Part shown: positions 16,007-23,728 of the stretch, one piece after another | Numbering within the stretch: the stretch's first letter is position 1 | How the letters are laid out: each line of letters starts with the position of its first letter | Source of the DNA: Peptococcaceae bacterium | Lineage (GTDB): Bacteria > Bacillota > Peptococcia > Peptococcales > Peptococcaceae | Direction of reading: 5' to 3' | NCBI GenBank assembly: GCA_030524315.1 | Contig: JAUNGU010000001.1 | Coordinates: 1 to 64,000, forward strand | Length of the DNA: 64,000 nt | Translations under genes and position numbers: made by a program | The notes under the pieces: generated by a model | Database searches by the model: none | The model's input: only the letters and a program-made list of their open reading frames with translations | What the model was told of the DNA's origin: nothing

Positions 16007-17041
16007 ATGACGATGCTATTAGATATTTCGCGCGAGGAGGATTTGGCGTTTGCGGTGGCGGCGTTGCGCCGGGGCGAGCTGGTGGCGTTTCCGACGGAGA
16101 CGGTGTACGGGCTGGGTGCCGACGGCTTCAACGAGGATGCTTGCCGCGCCATTTATGCGGCCAAGGGGCGGCCATCGGACAATCCGCTGATTTTGCACAT
16201 TGCGGATATGAGCGATTTGCGAGACATTGCCGAGGAGATTCCCGAGGCGGCGGTGGATTTGGCTGAGGCGTTTTGGCCGGGGCCGCTGACCCTGGTGCTG
16301 AAAAAGCGCAAGGTCGTCTCAAACACCGTCAGCGGCGGTCTCGACACGGTGGCGGTGCGTATGCCCGACAACGATCTGGCGCGTACGTTGATCCGCGCCC
16401 TGGGCCATCCCTTGGCGGGCCCGAGCGCCAATGTCAGCGGCCATCCGTCGCCGACGCTGGCGGCCCACGTGGCCCACGATTTTGGCGACCACATTGCCGG
16501 GGTCGTCGATGGCGGGCCTTGCCGCGTGGGCGTCGAGTCGACGATTGTCGATTTGACGACGTCGCCCTATGCGATTTTGCGCCCGGGCGGCATTCCGCGC
16601 GCGCGCATCGAAGCCCTCATCGGTCCTGTGACCATGGCGGGGCCTACGGCAGCTGATGAAGCGCCAAAGGCGCCGGGCATGAAGTATCGCCACTATGCAC
16701 CGGAGGCGCCGGCCTATCTGCTCACAGGCGAGAGACGAGCAGAACGGATTTTGGTGCGACTGGCGGACGCACCGCGTCCTGTGGGGATGCTCATTGCTGA
16801 TGAAACCTTGGCGGGCTTGGGCGAGATCGAGCCGGAGGTTTTTGTCTGGAATATGGGGAGCTTTGCCCATCCAGAGGATGCGGCGCATCGCCTTTTTGAA
16901 GGCTTGCGCCGGATGGACGCCATAGGCGTCAAGGAAATTTATATCGACGCTTGGCCAAGGGTAGGCATTGGTGAGGCGCTGATGAATCGCATCGACAAAT
17001 TGAGCCAGCCATGGTGCTGGAATAAGGAGGACCCATCATGA
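16007..17041 (+). CDS. tsaC: L-threonylcarbamoyladenylate synthase (YrdC/Sua5)
   Basis: This 344-aa enzyme makes threonylcarbamoyl-AMP from Thr, bicarbonate and ATP, the first step of t6A37 modification of ANN-decoding tRNAs. An N-terminal YrdC domain (about 1-205) has FPTETVYGLG, the KGRPSDNPL nucleotide motif and AGPSANVSGHPSPT; a C-terminal Sua5 domain follows after the APGMKYRHYAPEAP linker. Start choice is between ATG 16007 and ATG 16013; the AGGGGG site lies at 15997-16002. TATAAT is at 15975-15980. The next gene overlaps by 4 bp, the Firmicute order ywlC-ywlE-ywlF of Bacillus. Confidence 0.95.
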   Translation: MTMLLDISREEDLAFAVAALRRGELVAFPTETVYGLGADGFNEDACRAIYAAKGRPSDNPLILHIADMSDLRDIAEEIPEAAVDLAEAFWPGPLTLVLKKRKVVSNTVSGGLDTVAVRMPDNDLARTLIRALGHPLAGPSANVSGHPSPTLAAHVAHDFGDHIAGVVDGGPCRVGVESTIVDLTTSPYAILRPGGIPRARIEALIGPVTMAGPTAADEAPKAPGMKYRHYAPEAPAYLLTGERRAERILVRLADAPRPVGMLIADETLAGLGEIEPEVFVWNMGSFAHPEDAAHRLFEGLRRMDAIGVKEIYIDAWPRVGIGEALMNRIDKLSQPWCWNKEDPS

Positions 17042-17487
17042 AAATTATTTTTGTATGCTCATCCAATGTGAGCCGTAGCGTCATTGCCGAAGCCATCGCC
17101 AAGGACAAGGTGCAAAAGGACCCTGCCCTGGCTGGGGTGGAGATTGATTCGGCAGGGATTTCGATTTGGGGCGGCGGTGATCCGCGCGACCCTGGCAGCC
17201 GCGCCGTTTGCGAGCGTCACGGGCTGGAGACCTTCCCGGACGGACGCGCCAAGCGTCTGAGCGGGCCCGAGGCAGATGCAGCCGATCACATCTATGTGGT
17301 CAATCCGCTGCACGCCTACGCCCTCAAGAACATTGTGCCGGAATGCGGCGACAAAATCGAATCCCTCATTCCTGACGAGGAGGTCATCAGCGCCGTCGGC
17401 GAAAGCGACGCCATGTATGACCAGTGCTATAGCCAGATTGAAGCGGCCATTGATGCGCGTATTGAAGAATGGAAGAAAGAATTGTAA
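17038..17487 (+). CDS. Low-molecular-weight protein phosphatase family
   Basis: This 149-aa protein sits in the position of Bacillus ywlE. The P-loop near the N-terminus reads CSSNVSRS: nucleophilic Cys7 and Arg13-Ser14 of the CX5RS motif are kept, but the usual G and second C of CxGNxCRSP are both Ser. Residue 11 is Val, whereas arginine phosphatases of the YwlE type have Thr there and tyrosine phosphatases a bulky aliphatic, so phosphotyrosine is the better guess. The usual DP acid loop is not obvious. ATG overlaps the tsaC stop. Confidence 0.85.
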   Translation: MKIIFVCSSNVSRSVIAEAIAKDKVQKDPALAGVEIDSAGISIWGGGDPRDPGSRAVCERHGLETFPDGRAKRLSGPEADAADHIYVVNPLHAYALKNIVPECGDKIESLIPDEEVISAVGESDAMYDQCYSQIEAAIDARIEEWKKEL

Positions 17488-17499
17488 GGAGGATTATTT

Positions 17500-17946
17500 A
17501 TGAAAATTGCACTAGGCTCTGACCACGGCGGCGTCGATCTCAAGGCCGCCATCAAAAAGCATCTCCTGGATGCAGGCCATGAGGTCGTCGACTTTGGCAC
17601 CGACAGCCACGAATCCTGCGACTATCCGCTGATCGCCGAGCCTGCCGCCAAGGCGGTGGCAGCGGGCGATTGCGAGCGCGGCATTCTCGTCTGCGGCACA
17701 GGCATCGGCATCGGCATTGCTGCCAACAAGGTGCCGGGCATTCGCGCCGCCCTCTGCCACGACACCTTCTCGGCGCGCGCCAGCCGCAACCACAACAACG
17801 CCAACATTCTCACCATGGGCCAGCGCGTCATTGGCGAGGGCCTGGCGCTGGATATTGTCGATGTGTGGCTTGCCAGCGACTTTGAAGGCGGTCGCCACGA
17901 GCGCCGCGTGGGCGAAATTGCCGACATCGAAAAGAAGTATCAATAA
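17500..17946 (+). CDS. rpiB: Ribose-5-phosphate isomerase B
   Basis: This 148-aa enzyme interconverts ribose-5-phosphate and ribulose-5-phosphate in the non-oxidative pentose phosphate pathway. Family marks are the N-terminal GSDHGGVDLK, the DFGTDS loop, the anion-hole segment ILVCGTGIGIGIAANK with the catalytic Cys, and the CHDTFSARASRNHNNANIL motif. AAGGAGG precedes the ATG. It is the third gene of the tsaC-phosphatase operon. The spacer after it (17947-18070) shows no clear terminator. Confidence 0.95.
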   Translation: MKIALGSDHGGVDLKAAIKKHLLDAGHEVVDFGTDSHESCDYPLIAEPAAKAVAAGDCERGILVCGTGIGIGIAANKVPGIRAALCHDTFSARASRNHNNANILTMGQRVIGEGLALDIVDVWLASDFEGGRHERRVGEIADIEKKYQ

Positions 17947-18070
17947 AATAACAGGCGCCGCGCGCTGGGGCTTTGTGGGCGACAATCGTGACAAGGCCTC
18001 AAAAAATGACCGGATTGGATGACAGAGCATTTACAATCCTGCGGGCGCGCTGATTTATCTGCACTTCCTA

Positions 18071-18079
18071 TGTTATAAT
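18071..18079 (+). promoter_or_regulatory. Extended -10 promoter of the PF07833 protein gene
   Basis: TGTTATAAT lies 43 bases before the chosen start at 18123. No clear -35 hexamer is seen. Confidence 0.5.
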
Positions 18080-18122
18080 TGAATGACATTATAAAACACA
18101 CCTTAAAAGGAGGGGCATGTGT

Positions 18123-19871
18123 ATGAAGAAAAAATTGACAGCATTGTTGGCGTTGGCCATGATGCTATTGACCCTTTTGCCAAGTGGCGCCTTTGCGGCG
18201 TCGGCAGATGACTACGACATCAAGATCACCGTCATCAGCTTCAATAGCAACACCACCGCGCCAAACGACAATGTGATTGTAAACATCAGCGGCAGCGATG
18301 CCAGAAAAGGCTATCGCGTCAACGCCATTTTGGACGGCGTGAGCGAACCGCTGCTTTCCGGTACCCTGACGAGCAATGGCGACGATACCTTCTATATTCC
18401 AAAATCCAAGATTCCGAATATCGAAGACGCCTTTGCCAACAACACCTTGACCGTCAACGTCTACAACGCCGCCGGCAGCAAGGTCCTCAAATCCGCATCC
18501 TTCGACCAGAAAACCGAAGCCAACGCACCGGAAAAGGTCGTCTTCTACCTGGATGACGGCAACGGCACCACCAACCGCGCCTTTAGCGCCAAGTTTGATG
18601 CCAAGTACGTGCCTGGCGACAACGACCAAATCCGCCTGACGGCCCTGGATGCCAACGGCAACCGCGTCGGCAGCGTCAACTACACGACCATCACCACCGG
18701 CAAGCTCGGCAAGGTCGGCGACGATGAAATGCGCGCGCTGAACAACAAGATCACCGCCAATTTCAATTCCCGCGCCGAAAAAGTCCAGGTTTCCTTCTGG
18801 AGCGACGGCACGGAAATGACCGAATTCCGCCAGACCTTTAGCCTGGCCTCCCAGTACGGCACCTACAAGGCGCTGGAGCTCGATTTTGACAAGGACACCG
18901 TCGCGCCCGGTGAAAGCGTCGAAGGGACCCTCTACTATGTGAACACCGACAACAAGCGCTACGACATTACCGATAAGGCGACCCGCTACATTTACGGCGG
19001 CAGCGAAAATCTCCTGGAAAAGGATGACAACAAGCCAGCCTTCACCGTCAAGTCGAGCGCTGCGGGAGGCGATCAGATCACCGTCACCGCTTACTATGGC
19101 TCCTACGTGGCCAAGAAAACCTTGACCATCGTCAATCCTGCCGAAGCCAGTGCGCTGGGCATGAGCGCAACCAGTGGCAAGGCTGGGGAAAACATTTCTG
19201 TCACCTTCACCCTCTTGGATGAAAATGGCAAGACGACCACCCTCGACTTCCAGCCAACCAAGGTGAGCGCTCGCTGGACCGATCTGTCGGACGAAAGCGC
19301 CAACATCACCTTCACCGCCGGTGCCCTGACGAATCTTGATGACAACGGCACCATGCTTGCCGCCATCAAGAGCGACCGCGCCACAAGCGGCAAGCTCGAG
19401 CTGACCTTCACCGACAACGCCGGTCACAGCTACCAGGCTGTCAGCGACACCTTCCGCTTCACGGATCCAAACGCGAGCGAAAGCCACAAGGTCACCATGA
19501 ACATTGGCTCGACCCAGATGAGCGTTGATGGCACCACCAAGACCATGGACGTGGCACCGCTGGTGTATCAGAACCGCACCTTCGTGCCACTGCGCGCGCT
19601 GACCGAAGCCTTTGGCGTGGAGCCAAAGTGGAACGGTGCCGATAGCACCATCACCATCGTCGACGGTGACACGACCATCGTCATGACCGCCGGCAGCAAG
19701 AGCTACACCATCAACGGTCAAACCAAGACCATGGATGCAGCGCCATACATTGTCGCCGGTGCCAACCGCACAATGGTGCCTGTGCGCTTCATTGGTGAGG
19801 CGCTGGGCTACAAGGTTCAGGCCATCTATCGCGCCGATGGCACCACCTCCGGCGTGGAATTTTCCAACTAA
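18123..19871 (+). CDS. Exported protein with copper-amine-oxidase-N-like domain
   Basis: This 582-aa secreted or wall-associated protein starts at ATG 18123, 9 bases after AGGAGG; an in-frame ATG at 18117 is too close to the site. A signal peptide (about residues 1-26) is followed by several beta-sandwich-like segments, then a C-terminal PF07833 domain (about 455-582) with its two typical half-repeats: TFVPLRALTEAFGVEPKWN and TMVPVRFIGEALGYKV. Despite its name, PF07833 in Firmicutes is a widespread surface module without oxidase activity. Same plan as 61716-63491. Function unknown. Confidence 0.88.
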   Translation: MKKKLTALLALAMMLLTLLPSGAFAASADDYDIKITVISFNSNTTAPNDNVIVNISGSDARKGYRVNAILDGVSEPLLSGTLTSNGDDTFYIPKSKIPNIEDAFANNTLTVNVYNAAGSKVLKSASFDQKTEANAPEKVVFYLDDGNGTTNRAFSAKFDAKYVPGDNDQIRLTALDANGNRVGSVNYTTITTGKLGKVGDDEMRALNNKITANFNSRAEKVQVSFWSDGTEMTEFRQTFSLASQYGTYKALELDFDKDTVAPGESVEGTLYYVNTDNKRYDITDKATRYIYGGSENLLEKDDNKPAFTVKSSAAGGDQITVTAYYGSYVAKKTLTIVNPAEASALGMSATSGKAGENISVTFTLLDENGKTTTLDFQPTKVSARWTDLSDESANITFTAGALTNLDDNGTMLAAIKSDRATSGKLELTFTDNAGHSYQAVSDTFRFTDPNASESHKVTMNIGSTQMSVDGTTKTMDVAPLVYQNRTFVPLRALTEAFGVEPKWNGADSTITIVDGDTTIVMTAGSKSYTINGQTKTMDAAPYIVAGANRTMVPVRFIGEALGYKVQAIYRADGTTSGVEFSN

Positions 19872-19883
19872 TCTCTGACACAC

Positions 19884-19917
19884 AAGCTGCGAGGGCGCGC
19901 CTTCGCAGCTTTTTTTG
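19884..19917 (+). terminator. Terminator of the PF07833 protein gene
   Basis: AAGCTGCGA/TCGCAGCTT (19884-19892, 19903-19911) is followed by a T-run. Confidence 0.88.
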
Positions 19918-19934
19918 CATGAAAGGAGGGCAGG

Positions 19935-20822
19935 ATGCACGATATTTGGAACCCCTGGCACGGCTGTGTCAAAAAAAGCGAGGGCTGCGACCATTGCTAC
20001 ATGTATTTCCTCGATCGCAAGCGCGGCAAAAACGGCGCCGATATTTATCGCACCGACAAGGGCTTCACCTATCCTCTGGCGCGCGACCAGCAGGGCCGCT
20101 ACAAAATCCAGAGCGGCGAAATGATCCGCGTCTGCATGACCTCCGATTTCTTCCTCGAGGCGGCCGACGCCTGGCGCGACGAGGCATGGTCGATTATGCG
20201 GGCGCGCAGCGACGTCATCTTCATGCTCCTGACCAAGCGGCCGGAGCGGGTGGCTGAGCATCTGCCGCGCGACTGGGGTGAGGGTTGGGAGAACATTTTC
20301 TTCAACGTCACCTGCGAAAATCAGCGCCGCGCCGATGAGCGCCTGCCGCTGTTGCTCGAGCTGCCCTTCAAGCACAAGGGCTTCATGGCGGCGCCCTTCA
20401 TTGGGCCGGTCTCGGCAGCAGCGTATCTCGCCACAGGCCAAATCGAGCAGGTCATCTGCGGCGGCGAAAATTACGACGGCGCCCGGCCCTGCCATTTTGA
20501 ATGGGTGCAGGCACTGCGCCAGGAGTGCGTGCAGACAGGCACGCGTTTTTGCTTCATCGAGACAGGCACGCGCTTTGTCAAGGACGGGCGCGGCTACCAT
20601 CTACCCAACAAGCGCCTGCAAAGCGAGATGGCGTGGCGGGCGCAGATGGACGTGGTCGGGCGGCCGATTCACTACGACCTGCGCGATCCTCTGGGCTGGC
20701 CCGTCGCCGAGGCGGACCGCTACCAGCCCCACTTTGGCCCCGCGTGCACGCATTGCGCGAGCAGGCTCATTTGCAACGGTTGTAGCGGCTGCAAGCAGTG
20801 CCTGTTTGAAAAAGAAAAATGA
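19935..20822 (+). CDS. DUF5131 / phage Gp37-Gp68-like protein
   Basis: This 295-aa protein matches the Gp37/Gp68 family, common in phages and bacterial chromosomes and distantly similar to radical-SAM-type TIM barrels. It has the N-terminal WNPWHGC and CVKKSEGCDHCYM cysteine cluster, and FLLTKRPER-, GGENYDG- and QTGTRFCFIETG-like core segments. A C-terminal Cys-rich tail (CTHC...CNGCSGCKQC) could bind a second metal centre. AAAGGAGGG precedes the ATG. Reaction unknown. Confidence 0.85.
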   Translation: MHDIWNPWHGCVKKSEGCDHCYMYFLDRKRGKNGADIYRTDKGFTYPLARDQQGRYKIQSGEMIRVCMTSDFFLEAADAWRDEAWSIMRARSDVIFMLLTKRPERVAEHLPRDWGEGWENIFFNVTCENQRRADERLPLLLELPFKHKGFMAAPFIGPVSAAAYLATGQIEQVICGGENYDGARPCHFEWVQALRQECVQTGTRFCFIETGTRFVKDGRGYHLPNKRLQSEMAWRAQMDVVGRPIHYDLRDPLGWPVAEADRYQPHFGPACTHCASRLICNGCSGCKQCLFEKEK

Positions 20823-20828
20823 GCATAT

Positions 20829-20876
20829 GAAAACGGCCCCGTCGGAGAAACCGTCATCTCCGGCAGGGCCGTTTTC
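20829..20876. terminator. Bidirectional terminator after DUF5131
   Basis: GAAAACGGCCC/GGGCCGTTTTC (20829-20839, 20866-20876) with an inner CGGAGA/TCTCCG stem gives a short T-run on both strands. It would end the DUF5131 transcript and the convergent small RNA candidate. Confidence 0.75.
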
Positions 20877-21003
20877 AGTTAGCTGTGGTGTAAATAAGAA
20901 AGGAATGATGTGCTGCCGTCAAGGGAAGGGAGACGGCAGCAGAAAATGAAAAGAACGAAAAATCAACAGGGGGAGAAAGGAGAATAAAACCCCCTTGCTG
21001 GTG
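20829..21003 (-). ncRNA. Candidate small RNA B with C-rich loops
   Basis: On the minus strand an extended -10, TGCTATACT (21017-21009), predicts a start near 21003 and a transcript of about 170 nt ending in the hairpin at 20876-20829. In order it folds into AGGGGG/CCCCCT (20990-20995 with 20968-20973) whose loop reads TTCTCCTTTCT, complementary to ribosome-binding sites; and a perfect 10-bp hairpin (20932-20941 with 20911-20920) with loop TCCCTTCCCTT; then the terminator. C/U-rich loops that base-pair with Shine-Dalgarno sequences are a known trait of Gram-positive small RNAs such as the Staphylococcus Rsa family. Expression is untested. Confidence 0.55.
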
Positions 21004-21107
21004 ATTTAAGTATAGCAGATTTTTGCAGTCAGAATATTTATAAAATGTAACAAATTTCCGAAAAATTGAAAAATGAACACGAGCCGTCCCAGTGTTGAAA
21101 ATTTTGG

Positions 21108-21273
21108 GCACAAAAATAGCGCCGTCTGTGGTCGGCGCTATTTTCGTAATGTCTTGTACAAGTCGGCCGTCGACGAGAAAAAAGGGAGAGAAAAAACGTG
21201 ACGGCCAATTAATGACGGTTTTGGCAGTTGAGGTGATGAAAAGGGGGGAGAAAATCATTTCCCTCAACTGTTG
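21108..21273 (-). ncRNA. Candidate small RNA A with C-rich loops
   Basis: On the minus strand the extended -10 TGCTATAAT (21287-21279) predicts a start near 21272. The 5' end then forms CAGTTGAGG/CCTCAACTG (21262-21270 with 21225-21233) with a loop containing TTCTCCCCCC; a second stem GGCCGTC/GACGGCC (21200-21206 with 21165-21171) has a pyrimidine loop with CTCTCCC; and a perfect terminator AAAATAGCGCCG/CGGCGCTATTTT (21133-21144 with 21113-21124) ends in TTTTT. About 160 nt long. The first loop is perfectly complementary over 9 bases to the nuoH ribosome-binding region (53874-53882). Expression is untested. Confidence 0.6.
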
Positions 21274-21351
21274 AACACATTATAGCATGGGATCTGACAG
21301 AAGTTGTCAGGAAAATGTGTGGATTTGGCGCATAAAATGTGAAGATGCGCG

Positions 21352-22470
21352 CTAGGCCTCATCCTCGGCCACTAGGTGCGCGTAGCAGCTGGCAATGTCC
21401 TTGAAATCGAGGCTCAGTACGCCAGCCTTGATGAGGGGATTGCTCGAGGCGGCGTTGGCGCTGATTTCCAGACGGTGGGCGGGAATCGGCTCGATTTCGC
21501 CGATCAGGGCCCAGAGAAAATCCTCCAGGGATTCGAGGCGACTGAAATAGAGGCTCTGCAAAATCACGTCGCTCACCAAAGGCGCCCGCTCCATGAGCAT
21601 CGCCACCACCGGCGGGATGATGAGCCCGTAGGCCTGGCCCAGTCGCAGATGCGAGGCGTAGGTCAGAGGCGAGGCCAGGGCTTCGAGCATGTTTGCGCCC
21701 GACAGCGCAATGGCCAGCCCGGCCTGGTGGGAAGCGAGCATGAATTGCTCGCGGTCCTCGAGGGTGAAGCCCTTGTCGGCGTTGAGCACGGTGCCTGCCA
21801 AATCACTGATCGTCCCCAGGGCGGCAATGGCGATGGCGTCGCTGATGGAGTTGGCCGCCTCAGAGGTGATGGCCTCGACGGCGCGGCCCAGGGATTTGAT
21901 GTAGTTGTTGACGACGGTGGCATCGTCCATAAACTGCACGTAGGCGGGATCGAGAATGGCCAGCTGTGGTGCCGCCAAGGGATTGCGCACCAGCGTTAGC
22001 CGCTCCAGCCCCTGCTGGGCGACGTGGATTTCCGGCGTGGCTTCGGTGCCGCTGCCCGGCGAGGTCGGAATGCAGACCACCGGCAGGGGCGTGATGTCCT
22101 GGGCGTAGAGGGTCGCCTCCTTGATGTCCTGGGCTGCCAACAGGGCGATGGCCTTGCCAGCCTCCAGCGTCGCGTCGCAGCCGACGGCGATGACGAAATC
22201 GGCGCCCACCTCGCGTGCCAGCGCTGCGCCTGCCTCGAGATTGGCGATGGTCGGCGCAATCTTGCGCGTGTGCAAATAGAGGGTGCGGCGCAAGCCCTTG
22301 TATTCCAAGCAGAAGAGGGTCTCCTGCTTGGCCGGATGGGCGTCGTCCATGCCTGCGTCGATGACCACCAGCGCGTGCCCCCCAAGCGCGGCGATGCGAT
22401 CGGCGTTGTCGGCCAAGGCGTCTTTTTTCATAATGACGTGGGTTGGAAATTCATAATCTAAAAGCAACAA
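21352..22470 (-). CDS. Iron-alcohol-dehydrogenase-fold protein lacking metal ligands
   Basis: This 372-aa protein aligns along its length with group III Fe-dependent alcohol dehydrogenases: an N-terminal dinucleotide domain with PTSPGSGTEATPE (family TTxGTGSE) and a helical C-terminal domain. The four metal ligands of the family (D..4..H and H..14..H) appear replaced: KSLGRAVEA has Lys192/Arg196, and Ser near 266 and Tyr near 280 occupy the last two sites with the same spacing. The GGGS loop is VGCD. It probably is not a metal-dependent dehydrogenase. TTG start with GGGAGG 5 bases upstream. Role unknown. Confidence 0.8.
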   Translation of the reverse strand: MLLLDYEFPTHVIMKKDALADNADRIAALGGHALVVIDAGMDDAHPAKQETLFCLEYKGLRRTLYLHTRKIAPTIANLEAGAALAREVGADFVIAVGCDATLEAGKAIALLAAQDIKEATLYAQDITPLPVVCIPTSPGSGTEATPEIHVAQQGLERLTLVRNPLAAPQLAILDPAYVQFMDDATVVNNYIKSLGRAVEAITSEAANSISDAIAIAALGTISDLAGTVLNADKGFTLEDREQFMLASHQAGLAIALSGANMLEALASPLTYASHLRLGQAYGLIIPPVVAMLMERAPLVSDVILQSLYFSRLESLEDFLWALIGEIEPIPAHRLEISANAASSNPLIKAGVLSLDFKDIASCYAHLVAEDEA

Positions 22471-22568
22471 TGTCGCCTCCCTTTTTCAAATCCCATGATT
22501 TCACTATTATCCACCATTATATCAGGATTTGCAATATTTTTCCAGCGTCGGCGGGCATTTGTTTGCAA

Positions 22569-23225
22569 CTAGACATTTTTGCGCCCCTGGTAGGAAAAAT
22601 CGCCCCAGTCCAGCTCGGCGCGGCCGCTCGTCCAGCTGTTGATGCGTTCGGTGGCAGCGGCTTCGTCCTCGGCAGGGATGAAGAGATGAAAATGGACGCG
22701 GTCGTCGTAGGTCGTGTCAGTGAGCAGCCAGTCGGTTTTTTCAAGCTGGTAGCTGATCGTTCCCTGGAAGGTGTAGTCGGCCGAGAGCACCAGCGCCCGG
22801 TGGCGCGTCCAGGTGGTGATCTCTGCTGCTTCCAACGCCGTCACCGCGCCCTGGGTGTAGGCGCGCACGAGGCCACCGGCGCCGAGCTTGACGCCGCCAA
22901 AATAGCGCACGACGCCGCAGACAATGTCGGTGAGGCCTTCTTTTTTGAGGACCTCGAGGATGGGCACGCCAGCCGTGCCCGAGGGCTCGCCGTCGTCGGA
23001 AAAGCGCATGGCAAGGCCGCCAGCACCAATGATCCAGGCCGAGCAGACGTGGGTCGCTTGGGGATGGGCGCTCTTGAGCGCAGCAATGAAGGCGCGGGCC
23101 TCCTCCTCGTTTTGCACCGGCGCAGCACAGCCGATGAAGCGGGATTTTTCGATGACAAATTCATCCTCGCCAGGGCGGGCGACGCTCTGAAATTCGGCAG
23201 GGGATTTTGGGTCGAGTGGATTCAT
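22569..23225 (-). CDS. YigZ/IMPACT (UPF0029) family protein
   Basis: This 218-aa cytoplasmic protein has the UPF0029 N-terminal signature: KSRFIG, HVCSAWIIG, SDDGEPSGTAGVPIL and VVRYFGGVKLGAGGLVRAY, followed by a ferredoxin-like C-terminal domain. Eukaryotic IMPACT inhibits GCN2; the bacterial function is not established, though translation-linked roles have been suggested. AAGGAG precedes the ATG. It lies downstream of a small protein gene and a terminator on the same strand. Confidence 0.92.
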   Translation of the reverse strand: MNPLDPKSPAEFQSVARPGEDEFVIEKSRFIGCAAPVQNEEEARAFIAALKSAHPQATHVCSAWIIGAGGLAMRFSDDGEPSGTAGVPILEVLKKEGLTDIVCGVVRYFGGVKLGAGGLVRAYTQGAVTALEAAEITTWTRHRALVLSADYTFQGTISYQLEKTDWLLTDTTYDDRVHFHLFIPAEDEAAATERINSWTSGRAELDWGDFSYQGRKNV

Positions 23226-23240
23226 GATGGTCTCCTTACG

Positions 23241-23265
23241 AAAAAAAGCCTGCCCGAAGGCAGGC
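23241..23265 (-). terminator. Terminator after the 88-aa protein
   Basis: GCCTGCC/GGCAGGC (23248-23254, 23259-23265) is followed on the minus strand by TTTTTTT. The yigZ start lies beyond it, so that gene needs read-through or its own promoter. Confidence 0.85.
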
Positions 23266-23271
23266 GACGCG

Positions 23272-23538
23272 TCAATGCTGGGATTCCTCGATGTAGTAGA
23301 GGACGTAGGCGCGCTGAGGATCGGTGTTGATTTTTTCCATGTATTCAGGGCTCAGAGAGACCTCGCCAATGAGGTTGAATGGCGACTCAAAATCGAAATC
23401 CTCTTCCTCGGTGCATTTGCAGACGTCGAGCTTGGCGTTTGGATCCTCGTCAGGCTTGACGCCGAGGGCGAGATACTGGGCGCGCGCGTCTTCGGCGCTG
23501 TCAGCAAAAATAATATGGGTGTTGGTCGTGTGCAGCAT
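23272..23538 (-). CDS. Small acidic hypothetical protein
   Basis: This 88-aa soluble acidic protein has the central CKCTEEEDFDFESPFN and a Tyr-rich end (YVLYYIEE). AAAGGAGG precedes the ATG, an extended -10 (TGGTATAAT) lies upstream at 23583-23575, and a terminator follows the stop, so it is a real monocistronic gene. I do not recognise the family. The C-x-C pair might bind a metal, but this is not diagnostic. Confidence 0.7.
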   Translation of the reverse strand: MLHTTNTHIIFADSAEDARAQYLALGVKPDEDPNAKLDVCKCTEEEDFDFESPFNLIGEVSLSPEYMEKINTDPQRAYVLYYIEESQH

Positions 23539-23574
23539 GAAAATGCCTCCTTTAATCAGTACGTTCTATAGGAA

Positions 23575-23583
23575 ATTATACCA
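23575..23583 (-). promoter_or_regulatory. Extended -10 promoter of the 88-aa protein gene
   Basis: On the minus strand TGGTATAAT, about 37 bases before the start codon. Confidence 0.55.
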
Positions 23584-23665
23584 CGCCACAGGCATCGGCG
23601 CGAGAAAATTTTCTGCCAGCTGCTTGCGCGCGCGCGCCTGCGGGCGCAAAATTCCTGCGAGGGCT

Positions 23666-23693
23666 TTGACGCGCGGCCAATCTTTTGTATAAT
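23666..23693 (+). promoter_or_regulatory. Promoter of the acyltransferase gene
   Basis: TTGACG (23666-23671), 16 bases, then TATAAT (23688-23693). A small hairpin GTGGAT/ATCCAC follows before the GAGGAGG ribosome site. Confidence 0.65.
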
Positions 23694-23728
23694 AGGTGGA
23701 TGTGAATATCCACAGAGGAGGTGCGCAG

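Noticed and set aside
18165-20600. 811-codon open frame on the minus strand opposite the PF07833 and DUF5131 genes
   Set aside because: It spans two well-supported plus-strand genes, a terminator and two ribosome sites; GC-rich third positions of the real genes leave the antisense frame open.
20875-21267. 130-codon minus-strand frame in the small-RNA region
   Set aside because: It has no ribosome site, crosses an internal terminator and promoter, and its codon use is unlike the neighbours; the RNA reading explains the region better.
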